Positions 11,361 to 22,408 of a stretch of DNA of 64,000 nt are shown here, one piece after another. A program made the translations under genes and the position numbers. The DNA is from Rugalucina vietnamica (taxonomy: Eukaryota; Mollusca; Bivalvia; Lucinida; Lucinidae), in assembly GCA_964017185.1 (NCBI GenBank), contig OZ024880.1, positions 43,041,071 to 43,105,070 on the forward strand, written 5' to 3'. The notes below the pieces were generated by a model. The model was given only the letters and a program-made list of their open reading frames with translations. It searched no databases and was not told the origin of the DNA. Every line of letters starts with the position of its first letter. The stretch's first letter is position 1.

Positions 11361-12239
11361 TTGCTTGGCCCACCGGGATCCAACTGGTGTTTTTCTTTTG
11401 CTCCGGAGTTAGTAGGTTATTCGGCGCCCAGGGATCTCCATCGTCGGGCAGCTTACTCAATCTGTGAGTCCTGGTTTTTGATTCATCAGGATGTTTATCA
11501 TGATTTATTTGTTTGTTCTTGATGATTCATTGACTAGTTAGAGATTCACCACGAGGACCGAAGAACTAACTAAATGTTGTGAACCACTGCAGAAGCTGAG
11601 GGTGAGGTTAGGTACCTGTAAAACCGGTTTAAGCCCGCCAGTAACTTTGTGTTACTGATCGTTCCAAGTCGATACTTCTGTAGTGGTTTTTTTAGTTTTA
11701 TGTCTTGGTGTTTAAAATTTTTTGTGCTGTTGGCGCCTTATGTATGTTTTCATATTTTTAGTTAAGTTAAGGTAACTGAGTGGCCACCTATTGGGAAAAT
11801 AGCTGCTCATTCGGCTTACGATATGTTTCATGGTATATGTACCTGATTGTTGGTTTGTTTTTTTCCCGCCTCGGTTTTTGGAGTGGGAATCTTTTTCTGA
11901 TTGCGCCTTTTCCTGATCTTTGCCTACTTGTACCTTTTTATGAAACCACATCAATATGACAACAGTCATCCTTCCCTGTAACTTCCTGTGTTACATGCAC
12001 AAAACAGATTCTGTCCAGTTGGAATGCTTACTGATACAAGTCTACATGCTTCTTACATTATTCTTGAACTATCATGCAGTAGTGTCATATTGATTAGACT
12101 GCCTTTCAACCATCTTTCATACTGCATATTAATTATTCCTCGGTTAGATGCAACTGTGCTTCCCACCGGCCAGAATAAAATCTGCGCCCCACAGTTAGAG
12201 ACTACCATGTCCCCACTGACCCCCCTGTAAACATTCATG

Positions 12240-12370
12240 CTCACACTCCCTTTCATACACTTTCATACTGCATATTTTATTCCTCGGTTAGATGCAACTG
12301 TGCTTCCCACAGGCCAGAATAAAATCTGCACCCCACAGCTAGAGACTACCATGTTCCCACTGTCCCCCCA
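12240..12370. repeat. Third partial copy of the duplication tail
   Basis: Repeats the CTCGGTTAGATGCAACTGTG and CCAGAATAAAATCTGCACCC phrases found at 8800-8885 and 12140-12230. Confidence 0.65.
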
Positions 12371-12562
12371 AAACTCATTTACACTGCACAACATGCACAG
12401 GCCAATGCTGCTGTACATGTATCAAGTTCATACTATCTCTCTATCCACTATATCATATCCAATGCCATCACATTACATCAGTAATATGGTAGGCCATTCT
12501 ACCAAATCTCTATGACCTTTAACTACGGGGCTTCTTAAAATTCCGCTTTACCATATGAAGCA

Positions 12563-12746
12563 TTTAGTTAAGTTAAGGTTACTGAGTGGCCACCTATTGG
12601 GAAACTATCTGCTCATTCGGCTTACGATATGTTTCATGGTATAAGTACCTGATTGTTAGTTTGGTTTTTTCCCACCTCGGTTTTTGGAGTGGGAATCTTT
12701 TTCTGATTGCGCCTTTTCCTGATCTTTGCCTACTTGTACCTTTTTA
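12563..12746 (+). mobile_element. Naiad 3'-end fragment, forward
   Basis: Last 180 or so bases of the Naiad 3' UTR, including the hairpin TTCCCACCTC...GAGTGGGAA and the terminal CTTGTACCTTTTTA. Faces the inverted fragment at 12901-13258 across a poly-T tract. Confidence 0.8.
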
Positions 12747-12853
12747 TTTCGACATTTGTATCAACTAAGTACACCAACCATTATATATTACAACCATATG
12801 TCTTCATACTACCTCTATATGGCTATATGGACTGGTAGCCAAAAGTGATTAAT

Positions 12854-12854
<1 letters not shown>

Positions 12855-12898
<44 letters not shown>
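12855..12898. repeat. Poly-T tract
   Basis: Run of more than 40 T between two inverted Naiad tails. Confidence 0.9.
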
Positions 12899-12900
<2 letters not shown>

Positions 12901-12902
<2 letters not shown>

Positions 12903-13258
12903 AGGTACAAGTAGGCAAAGATCAGGAAAAGGCGCAATCAGAAAGAGATTCCCACTCCAAAAACCGAGGTGGGAAAAAACCAAACTAACAATCAGGCACT
13001 TATACCATGAAACATATCGTAAGCCGAATGAGCAGCTATTTTCCCAATAGGTGGCCACTCAGTTACCTTAACTTGATTAAAAATATGAAAACATACATAA
13101 GGCACCAACAGCACAAAAAAATTTAAACACCAAGACATAAAACAAAAAGAACCACCACAGAAGTATCGCCTTGGAACGATCAGTAACACAAAGTTACTGG
13201 CGGGCTTAAACCGATTTTACAGGATCCCAACCTCGCCCTCAGCTTCTGCAGTGGTTCA
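12901..13258 (-). mobile_element. Naiad 3'-end fragment, inverted
   Basis: Reverse complement of the Naiad 3' UTR from GAACCACTGCAGAAG to the 3' terminus. It includes the CAGTAAC/GTTACTG hairpin. Paired with the forward fragment at 12563-12746 it forms a tail-to-tail arrangement of the kind described for Penelope-like elements. Confidence 0.8.
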
Positions 13259-13632
13259 TTTATACACAGATATAAACATGAAATAAGGTAAATCATGATA
13301 AGAAAATATATGATGTAGGTACCAACATGTAACATGTATAACGGAAAGCAGGGTGAGCAGCTATTGAAGTAAGGTGGTAATAGTAAGTAATAGAATCTTT
13401 TGGAGGACTTGATGAATTGTATCAGTGCACCAATGACCTCACACCTAGCCTCTTTGCTCATTGTCACAATGCTTCCAGCCATGAGTCTTAGGTCTATAGC
13501 ACCACCTAACATACCTTCTCTATTGAGAATGTCCTGCATTGTCTGTTCTAATGTCTGTCTTTCCTCTTTATACAAATCACAATCATACAAATAGTGTTCC
13601 ACAGTTTCTGTAACTTTACATGATAAACACAA
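13259..13632 (-). pseudogene. LINE C-terminal fragment with Cys/His knuckle
   Basis: Begins with MCLSCKVTETVEHYLYDCDL, that is C-x2-C-x7-H-x4-C, the knuckle found after the RT in many LINEs, followed by a short helical tail. The frame then runs into the adjacent Naiad fragment. It lies head-to-head with the LINE fragment at 13629-14196. Confidence 0.6.
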
Positions 13633-14196
13633 CTCTGAAAATTATAGAAGCAGCTTATAAAGGACTGGTGCGCCCAGTCCTGGAATATGGAAGTTCTGTT
13701 TGGGATCCTCATACTAAATGCCTCCAGGAGGAATTGGAGAAGGTACAGAATCGTGCCGCTAGATTTGTAACTAGGAATTATACTTTCGAGGAAGGTGGTA
13801 TGACTGGCATTCTTGAACAACTCAAATGGGAATCTCTCAAGAAAAGGAGGACGGATAATCGACTTATATTACTATACAAAGGTCTGAAGGGTAAAGCCAG
13901 AATACCTACAGATGACCTTATCCCAAAGACTAGGCGTTGTAGAAATAACCACTCCAAGGCATTTCAGCTTCCATCTGCTAGTATAGAGGCCTATAAATGT
14001 AGTTTCTTTCCCCAGACTATGAGGGACTGGAATGACCTCCCTGACTCTCTGTTTTCTACTGCTGAAATGTCAGATTGTGAGTCCAAGTTCGCTTCACTCG
14101 TGCGTTCCAGGGACTAATTTCTCCATCATCCGAACCCCCTGGTGAAATAATGTCATTTTGCGTGTCACCAGTAAACTATTCAGATTCAGATTCAGA
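13629..14196 (+). pseudogene. LINE C-terminal fragment (CR1/Jockey-like)
   Basis: About 165 open codons containing GLVRPVLEYGSSVWDPHTK and LEKVQNRAARFVTRNY, hallmarks of the region after the RT in CR1/Jockey-like LINEs, and a C-terminal TMRDWNDLPDSL motif. The stop is followed by a short ATTCAG repeat at about 14178-14196, the usual 3' end of such elements. 5'-truncated. Confidence 0.8.
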
Positions 14197-17100
14197 ACTG
14201 ATGGATTTATCTTTGTCATGTGTGCTCCCAAAATGGAGTGCCCACAAAGCAACTGATTCAATGCTGAGAAGATTATTCTGTCTCTCTCACCCTTACACAA
14301 CCTTTTCCCTACATCTGAAAATGACTCTTGAATCTTGTACATTTTCTCAGACAAAACAAACTTCAACTTCCACTTTTCTCCCATCTGGCTTTTTAATTCA
14401 GTAATTGCAAAATCTCACTTTTCTGAAAGATATTACCATGTCACCATTTTGCATTCCAAAAGTCTTAAAAAGTGCCACAAAAAGTTTGAAAATCGGTTAA
14501 CAAATAAAAAAAATATGCCAGAAAAATGTCACACAGTGATATTTTATAAAGTTTGAAGCAATAATCTCTGGCCTTTTAAATTGTAATAGATCTGTGATAT
14601 AGCTGGAAGGTTGTTGCAACTGTTTCTCTTCTGGGGTCGAGTTGACCAGAATTTGGTTTCATGGCCTGTGGGATGAAATGTCCCAAAATCCAATAAAATA
14701 TAATGGCTTACTTCCCTTTGTTGTTTTGAGAGAATGGATATGATTGGTTGAAATATCCAATATTAACCCTATGGCATGTATTTTAAGATACACTGCACAG
14801 ACACTTTTTGCGCCAGATAAGAAAAGATCTTTGAAAATAAATCACAATTTCTTCACTGTAAACTTCTCATAAGTTTCTATAAATTGAAGAAATGGGTTCT
14901 ATTATACAGCAGGTAATTGTTTAGTTAATCTCTACTTTTCTGATTGCTGTATTTTCCATTAGGTAAAATTGTACATGAGAGCAATCAGCTGTTGTGGTTC
15001 AATACTGTTAATTTCATATTTCTGGTGCAAGATTTAAACTCTTTGGCATAGTTACTTGTAAGCAATGAAAATGGAATTTGTTTATAAGTGTCTCAATCTA
15101 TATAGTTCTGTGTTCTGCACAAATACTTGATATACTGTCTGTGTAATTCTAAAGCATGCAACCAAGTAAGAAAAAAGGTCTTGATGTCATTACTTCATAT
15201 CGGCTTTGTTCATATAAGTTGATACTGTTCTTATCCATTCCATCCATTTGAATAAAACATTTCACTTCTGTGCATTGTGAAACATGACCGCAATTAAGGA
15301 CTTATGGGTGGTCACTGTATATACATAATTGAAGATTTACCTGTATAAAAAGCATTGTTTATTTTGTCAACAATGCTACATTCTTTAGCATGCTTTATCA
15401 TGGGACTATTGAATATGTTGCAAACACATGGATTTGTGTATACATGATTGTGGAATGAGTGGTCAGCTCAGAGCAAGTGAGTCATTTTTCAGTTACTTCC
15501 AGGTTGAAATCGTCGGACCCATTTTTCGTAGCTTTTTGAAAACAATAAGACAGATTTTTCGATGTAGTCATTGACTTCAATCATATTAGAACCTGAAACA
15601 AAAGGCATGTCATCTTTCAGCAAACAATAAGCGCACACGATCCGCCCCAAGTTACCCACTTTTAGAATTTTCCAGAAAAACATATTTACACTAACTTTTC
15701 CCAGAGAAATACATTTCCATGACCCCAAAATAACTTTTTATTTGTCAGATTATGTATCCTAGACATTTAGGCTTTGCGTAATTTTTATTCAAATGCATTC
15801 CATTTTCCAGGAAATGGGTCCCACGAAAACCAATTACATTTCCAATTTTACACCAAGCTATTTAAAATTTTAAAATAATAACTACATAGACTCATTCCTA
15901 GTATCAGTGACGTTTATTAGCAATAAATACACATCATCATTTGATTGACAGATTCAAGAAAACAGTAGATTTCTGTTTTACATACCCCACCCACTCATGT
16001 TAATATTGATAAATCCTTAAATGTCACAGGCTAAAGTATAAATGTATCAAGGAAGTTGCTAATACTTGCTTGCATCCAGATTTTTCTGTCATTTATGTAT
16101 CTACATGTGTACTTTGATTTGCCCTCATGGCACAATACTTTCATATGTATATATCTCATTTTAGGACACCCTTTATTCAAGGGGTTAAATAAATCATCGA
16201 TCATCACACCTCTTGATTTTCTCATAATTATACTGTAAACATGGAAAAATTTGTGTTTCTGTAAACATTAGAATTTGACATTATTTATAATATTTATCCT
16301 TCACCATATACTATTCTGTCAAAATGTAGATTCGGCTTTTTGGACAATGCAGTTTAGGTATTTTGAATCACCGTTCACAGTTCGGCATTTATCACATGAC
16401 ATTTTTTTTCACTTTCTGATTGTCTAGAAGACCAGATATCAGCACTGCGGGACTTGGTAGTCTGTAAGAAGGCCAAATAGCCATATTTTAAATCAAAACT
16501 GCAGGTCCAGCATTTTGTCATGAGGCCAACAATATGATACCCATGGTCTGTCGTCTGTCCACCATTTTCATGGATTGTCTATGAAACCTCTTGGCAAATC
16601 AAAGCCAAATGTTGTCAAGAGGTCTAACATGACTGAAAAATTGTTGACTAGGACGTAAAGCAATGAGCAAACCAACTTTACAGTAACTATGTCGTAACTC
16701 ATAATACCATATTTGTCATCCAGTACTTACATCCCTCTCCCAGTAACAAAAACATAACACATCTTGTTTATTTTATTTGTTTTTTCTTTTTTTCAAGTTA
16801 ATACATGTGCACAGAAAATTCAAATACAGAAAATACATGCGTCATACATACACATAAGCTTTTATCACAGTTTTTGGGCTTTCAACATGTTCAAGGTCTA
16901 TTCTGATGAGAAGTCAATTCAGTGTCAGAAAGCAAAGTCTATGTATGCTATCATTTGCCTAGATATACCGTAAAGCAGATTTGTGCTGCACTTAATTATT
17001 ATGAAAGTTGCTCGAGGAAGTTGTTAAAATTTGAAATAACTTGCATAAAGAGCTCCACATACTTTCCAACCTTTGGTTCTTGTCCAAACTCTTAAGTTTA

Positions 17101-17299
17101 CCTCTTTTTATGTATACTCAAATGATAGCATACACAGTGCCTGTTTAAATATTTGAGAACATGATTTCATGAACACAGTGAACTCTTCTGATTCCAAAAT
17201 CAATTATGTTCGAATTTTAAATGGCAATTTTCAAATTTACTTCAGGGGATTGCAGGTTTTAGCCATCTGGGACTGCAACAGTATTTCAGCCATTAAAAT
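14197..17299. other. AT-rich interior of the CACTA-type element, unassigned
   Basis: No convincing coding frame over 3 kb. A stretch near 16618-16670 (ACATGACTGAAAAATTGTTG, then GACTAGGACGTAAAG) matches the tail of the SINE at 57669-57851. If a transposase was ever here it is not recognisable. Confidence 0.4.
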
Positions 17300-18010
17300 A
17301 AATGTCATACCTGCAAATTCAGGGTTTTTTTTAAGGCCATTAAAATTAAAACAAATACCTTTTATTTAAAGGCCATTAAAATAAGTATGAATTTATTTAA
17401 GTGCCATTAAATTATTTTCTTTTAAAGTTCATTAAAATAAGTACCGTTTATTTAGCCATTAGAACAAATTCCTTTTATTAAAGGCCATTAAAATAATTAT
17501 GAATTTATTTAAGTGCCATTAAATTATGTACCATTAATTTAACATGCTTCTGTTTAAAAGCACTTAAAATTGAATTTAATTTTTCAGGGGTTTATAAAGG
17601 CCATTAAAATTTAAGGGCCCTCTTAATCACGCTATACTTTCCCTATGTTTTAAGGGGCAAAAAATTAAGGGCCATTACTTTTAAAGGCCATTATTTTTAC
17701 TGTGGAAATTTTTAATGGTCATTACAAAAGTGCAATGCATATTTCAAAGTCTTGTTAAAATGCTTTTAATTCTTAATGGTATTTTAATGGTCATTTCATG
17801 GTACTGAAAAAAAAAGTTGTTTGCTGCTTTAATGTTTTTTTCGATACTTAAATTTTTGATATTTTAAAGGCCATTACTTTTTCCAGTGCCGTTACAATTA
17901 AGGGGTTTTTTAGTATAGCAAATTAAGGGAAAATTATTGGAATTTTAATGCTTTTTTAATGTTTTTTAATGGGAATTTTTAATGCTTTTTAATGTTTTTT
18001 AAGGGGCTTT
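17300..18010. repeat. Subterminal repeat region, right side
   Basis: Dense degenerate repeats of GGCCATTAAAATAA and TTTTTAATGG, in the opposite sense to the left-side repeats at 7310-8150, ending directly at the right TIR. Confidence 0.6.
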
Positions 18011-18059
18011 TAACTACCCTGCATGCAGTAGTGTAAATAGAGGTGAATCACGTACAGGA

Positions 18060-18467
18060 AATGGCGGGAACAAACTTAGAACTTACAAATCTGTTAAACA
18101 AACCTTTCCAGTCGAGACTTGTTGCAAAACTGTCTTCAATCGGGGTCATCGTTGCGCACTTGCAAAATTCAGAAGTGGTACGGCCCCCATTGCGTTAGAA
18201 ACAGGTCGTTACAATGGTTCGTCCTTAAGCGATAGGAAATGTTTTCACTGCTGCAATACCGTTGAAAATGAAATGCATGAAATGCCCAAATACGACTCCT
18301 TAAGAAATAATCTAATTGATGAAATTAGGAATTTGTCTATTGATTTTGTTGGGTTCTCTGAAACAGATAAACTTTCCTTCATTCTATCGAATCCTTTAAT
18401 AGCAAAGGCGAATGCCAAAACCTGTCACTTCATTTTCGAAAGAAGACACACACTTCTAAACAAATGA
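18060..18467 (+). pseudogene. LINE C-terminal knuckle fragment
   Basis: Open from about 18080. It reads TGRYNGSSLSDRKCFHC, then an acidic segment with H and a tyrosine-leucine-rich helix, ending at a stop at 18467. This is the Cys/His knuckle that follows the RT in LINEs; the usual last Cys is replaced. It lies just outside the right TIR of the CACTA-type element. Confidence 0.65.
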
Positions 18468-19069
18468 TTTTTGTATACATGTATTATTGATAATACGATA
18501 AGTCTTAGAATTGTAATTACGTGTAAATACACCAATAGATTGTGTGTCATGCATCGCACGTACTCGTATGTCCGTATCTCCGCACAAGTTATGCGTCTTC
18601 TTGTCGTTTCTTAAACTACAGACGGGGTGTATGTTGGGAACGACCTCTGTAGGACCACTCCCTTTAAGTCTGCTTCTCGACGTGCTGTCCTGTGGTTTTG
18701 TAGCTTCTTATACAAGAATTTGCTGGGGTTTCGGGCCCCGTGTGAGGGTGGTGTTGGGCACACAATCTATTGTGTTGCTTTCGTTTTACCTGTACCTTAT
18801 TATGTACGCTACACGTATATGTATAGATACCTTGTAAAGTACCATTTTAACCTTATGTACCATGTTGTGATGACACTGCTAACTCCTTTTTATTACAGTA
18901 GCTTGTATATTTGTGTATATAAAACGAGATCTTGAGAGATTTACTAGCAATAAAGTTCATTTCTGTGTGCATTGCTGTTGGTACTTGCAACAACTGCGCA
19001 TCCGGGTGCTATAAACTATGATGAGGCGTCAGCCATATGGCGCTAGACGAACCTTATTGGGTCATAATA
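18468..19069. other. LINE 3' UTR-like or unassigned
   Basis: No supported gene. Two overlapping open frames at 18544-18935 are in different frames over the same DNA and have no known domain. An AATAAA near 18950 may belong to the retroelement. Confidence 0.35.
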
Positions 19070-19232
19070 ATGAGCCGCCTCGTGGGAAAACCAACAATGT
19101 GGTTTCCGAATAGGTCCTACACAAACCGACCTGTATAGTCACAAAAAAGAACTAGAAGCTTCGGATTTAAGTAGAAGAGGAACTGTACATGTACATGTAC
19201 TATCCGAGAAGCGAAAACAACGGCGCTGATCA

Positions 19233-20616
19233 ATGTTCACTCTATAACTATGCAGATGATAACACCCTTGCTTATATTCACAAAAAAAAAAAAAAAAAAA
19301 AGTGTTAGTCAAGGAAAGTCTTTCATTGATTCAGTGGTTTGAAAATAATCTCATGAAAGCTAATCCTGATAAGTTTCAGGCTATTTGTGTTGGAAAAAGA
19401 ACTTTTGGTGCTATAATATCATTTCAACTGGGTAACACGAAGCTTACATGTGAGGACAAGGTTTCTCGGCTAGGTGTTACTTGAGACGTTCAATTGAATT
19501 TTAAGGACCATATATCTCAAATTTGTACTAAAGCATCTCAGCGGCTAGCTGTTCTTAACCGTATAGGAAAGTTTTAAACAAGGCAAATTAATGATTTATA
19601 AATTTTTTATAATGTCAAATTTTAATATGGCATTTTTGCAGTCAGTCAAAGGTCAAGTGTAAATAAGATGGAGAAGATCCAGGAGAGAGCCCTCAGATTC
19701 ATCTGTGATGATTTTGAGTCTCCTCTGCCGGATCTTCTACAACAGAATGGGGTACTACCTCTGCTTATCAGCAGAATGAAACTTATAGCTGGGGAAGCTT
19801 TTTAAAATTGTCAACAACATAGCTCCATCCTATTTGCATGACTTGATAAGTCTTAAGTCCTCTTCGTATGATTTCAGATCTGAGAAGCAGGCACAGATCC
19901 CTCGTGTAAACAGTACCAGGTACGACTTAAGGAGCTTCCGGTATGAGGCGGCCCGGATCTGGAACAGCCTCCCAAATGAGCTGAGATTGGCAGAATCTTA
20001 TCCTCAGTTCCAGAGGTTGCTTCGGGCCTGGGACGGACTCAGTTGTAAGTGTCCTTCTTGTTCTGCCTGATTTCTTAATTTAAAAAGTTTTTGTTCAGTT
20101 TTATTTTGTTCTTTGTTCACTTTCATTTGTGTTATGTTCTTTCCATTTTCATTCAGTTTTGTCTGATAAAACCCTAAGTTTTATGTATCATTTTCTTTTC
20201 ACACAGGTTGCTGAGACCTGAGATGCTTTGTCCCACAGTTTCCTTTGTTTAAATTTTTAGATTTCTCCCCTCCTCCCCTTTTTGGTCCTTGTCGGTAAGG
20301 AACTACTGTGGGAGCCCACCCTTTGTGGTCTCCTTGCTGATCACATTGGGATCCAGGCATCTTTGCCTCTATAAACATTTTAAATAACTATGTGTGATAT
20401 TTATTAACTTAATTTACAGCAATTTGCTTGCCGTGATATAAATGTACTTCTTATTATCTGTGATAATTGTGATTTTACATGTGCATGCTGTGATATATTC
20501 TGTTACTTTTAATTATTTTACATATGTTTGTCGAAATAAAAGCCCTACTGGGCTTATGTTGTAATGTTCATCATATTCGACGTTAAATAAAGCCGGTTTC
20601 TATGTCTATGTCTATG
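19233..20616 (+). mobile_element. Decayed LINE nested in a MITE
   Basis: Starts in the RT (NYADDNTLAYIH, motif C), is interrupted by an A-run, and continues with WFENNLMKANPDKFQ and, in other frames, KDHISQICTKASQRLAVLNR. The last open part is at 19834-20070 (RSFRYEAARIWNSLPNELR). The 3' end is a TCTATG repeat at about 20599-20616. GATCA on the left and GACCA on the right may be the target duplication. Several frameshifts and stops make it inactive. Confidence 0.75.
19834..20070 (+). pseudogene. LINE pol C-terminal segment
   Basis: 78 open codons with RYEAARIWNSLPNELR, a signature of the extreme C-terminus of CR1/Jockey-type LINE proteins, then a Cys-containing tail (CKCPSC). Confidence 0.75.
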
Positions 20617-20640
20617 ACCAGCTTCGCAGTTACAGTATGG

Positions 20641-21585
20641 TATATAAAGGCAAGAAATTGAACAAATTTTGTTCAGCCAGCTTCATAGCTTATCTTGGTT
20701 CTAAATCTTTATCAAAACATATCTTTGCAGCAATGCTGGTCATGTTTATATATTCTCTCGGACAGTTCCAAAGTAACATAACTACAAGCCAAGCATCTCT
20801 ATTTTTGAAGTTATGACTAGCTTTCAAAGTGTTTTGTGACTGCTTTGAAATGTTTAAAAATTGCACATTTCACTTTTATTTTTATTTGTACAGACAAATG
20901 TTGAATTTGATGGGTAGTGCTATAATACATGAAGATGGTTTTAAATTATTTTATCAATTTTGCCAGTTAGTATAAATGATCTTGAACTTGAAATGCTTTC
21001 ATAAACATTTAAACTGTCTTGTGGGGAAAATGTTTGGCAATACAGATACAGTTAGAAAAATAATCACATTTTGAGCAATTTTTCTGAAATCGGACTTATA
21101 TTCCTCACTGGTTACTCAATTATATAGTTTTCTGTTGAGAAGGGCCAGTTTATTTTTGTTTCCTTTTCTTTTGTACATGTCTGTAGTACCTTATGTATAT
21201 AAAGATTGTCGTCGCAAGATTAGAATAAATTATCAGGTAAGCTACGAATATGTCCTTGTCGGGTCGGAAGCATTGTCGAGGCAGAGGGCTTGCTGTCTAG
21301 ATCTGGACATCGGTTTCCGCCACATGCGCTCTGCCTCTTGTACTTATATATTCTGATGTATATAGGTTATATACTCTTAAGTTAGACGTTTTGTAGTATC
21401 CTGCTACTCGTTGAAATAGTATTCATTTGCTTTATATGTATATATGTATGTACAATGTTTAGATATTTGCCAACGATGGTCTCTTGTAATTCTATGTAGA
21501 ATGGTTGATATAGTTCATATTGTTTTATGTTTATGATTGTATGTAATATTGTATATCAACATGAGACTCAAATAAACTATTGAAT
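20641..21585. other. Intergenic, nothing recognised
   Basis: AT-rich. A 73-codon open frame at 21135-21356 has no recognisable motif and no splice support. An AATAAA sits at about 21571-21576, close to the MITE junction. Confidence 0.35.
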
Positions 21586-21824
21586 ATGAGCCGCCGCATG
21601 GGAAAACCAACAATTTGCATAGGCGAAAACAAAGGCGCAGATCAGCTTCGCAGTAACTGCGAAGCTGATCAGCGCCTTTGTTTTCACCATATGGATAGTA
21701 CAATTCCTCTTCTTTCTAAATCCAATATTTCCAGCCTCTAGCCATCTTCTATGCTTGTACAGGCCGGTTTGTGTCGGACCTGGTCGGAACCCCAAATTGT
21801 TGGTTTTCTCACGCACAGGCTCAT
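21586..21824. mobile_element. Palindromic MITE, intact copy (239 bp)
   Basis: Ends ATGAGCCGCCGCATGGG and its imperfect complement CACGCACAGGCTCAT, inverted over about 31 bp (shared GAAAACCAACAATTTG core). The internal palindrome is built on GAAAACAAAGGCGC and GATCAGCTTCGCAGT. This is the cleanest copy of the family here. Confidence 0.85.
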
Positions 21825-22002
21825 ATATTTTTCAAAAGTGTAACATAAATAGAAATTAGTCTCTTTGTCTTTTTGCTCAAATTCGACTTGATGGATAGAG
21901 CCTTTGCATTCTTGAGCCAATGACTGAATTCAATTATAACTGCAAAATCCGTATTAAGGTTGCTGGCGCTGATCACTGAAAATCACGAAAACATGTCTGT
22001 AT

Positions 22003-22290
22003 AATGTATACCCCCTCAAACCCCATTTTTACATAGAAAAACTGGGGTATGCAGGGGTATACCTATTTCTCTTATTTTTGCTCCAAACACAGATTGTAAT
22101 TTTTGCTCCAAAACATAGATTGTTGGCACTCGTTAGAACCGCCTTGGCAAGGCGGTTCTAACGTGTACCCACAGTCTATGTTTTGAGCAAAAATAAGAAA
22201 AATAGCAAAAGGTTTCTACTGAAAATTTTCATTTTTTACAACTTTAAAAATCTCTGTATATTGCATGGGCATGTTTTCATAATGAAGTGT
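22003..22290. mobile_element. Hairpin MITE, GTATACCCC family
   Basis: Contains a 15-bp perfect hairpin at 22131-22163 (CGTTAGAACCGCCTT, 3-base loop) flanked by inverted TTTTTGCTCCAAA/TTTTGAGCAAAAA. Related copies lie at about 27437-27660, 29366-29700, 50640-50780 and 60577-60840. Confidence 0.7.
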
Positions 22291-22408
22291 GGATGTGTAG
22301 TGTTCATAGTCATTGTTTTAGTGGTAACTATATATTTTTTGACTACGAAGACAGAATGTTTAGGCCTGTATGCACTGGTTTCTGATCGATGCCTAAGTTT
22401 TTTATAGC

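Larger units (their letters stand above)
9949..11940 (+). mobile_element. Naiad-type Penelope-like retroelement, 5'-truncated
   Basis: Begins abruptly inside the RT region and runs through the 3' UTR to CTTGTACCTTTTTA. It is close to the longer copy at 39662-43199: about 16 amino-acid differences over 449 residues. Compared with duplication copy 1, a few bases around ATTATT are missing at the right junction, so insertion came with a small deletion rather than an obvious target duplication. Confidence 0.85.
8887..12230. repeat. Tandem duplication, copy 2, split by a Naiad insertion
   Basis: Matches copy 1 up to about 9948, is interrupted by the retroelement at 9949-11940, and resumes at 11941 with AAACCACATC and ATGACAACAGTCATCC. 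A third partial copy of the right part follows at about 12240-12370. Confidence 0.75.
7295..18033. mobile_element. Probable CACTA-type (EnSpm-like) DNA transposon
   Basis: Left end CACTACTGCATGTAG at 7295-7309. The right end at 18019-18033 is its reverse complement with one mismatch. Both ends are flanked by TAA (7292-7294 and 18034-18036), a 3-bp target duplication. Ends starting CACTA, a 3-bp duplication and dense subterminal short repeats (the TTAATGG/CCATTAA motif, about 7310-8150 and 17300-18010) are hallmarks of the superfamily. No transposase is seen: the interior is filled with a tandem duplication and nested retroelements. Two separate small elements sharing ends are the alternative. 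Confidence 0.5.
19070..20640. mobile_element. TGAGCC-family MITE split by a LINE
   Basis: Starts with ATGAGCCGCCTCGTGGG at 19070, breaks inside the central palindrome at GCGCTGATCA (19232), and resumes after the LINE with ACCAGCTTCGCAGTTA (20617). The outer right end is not recognisable. Confidence 0.6.
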
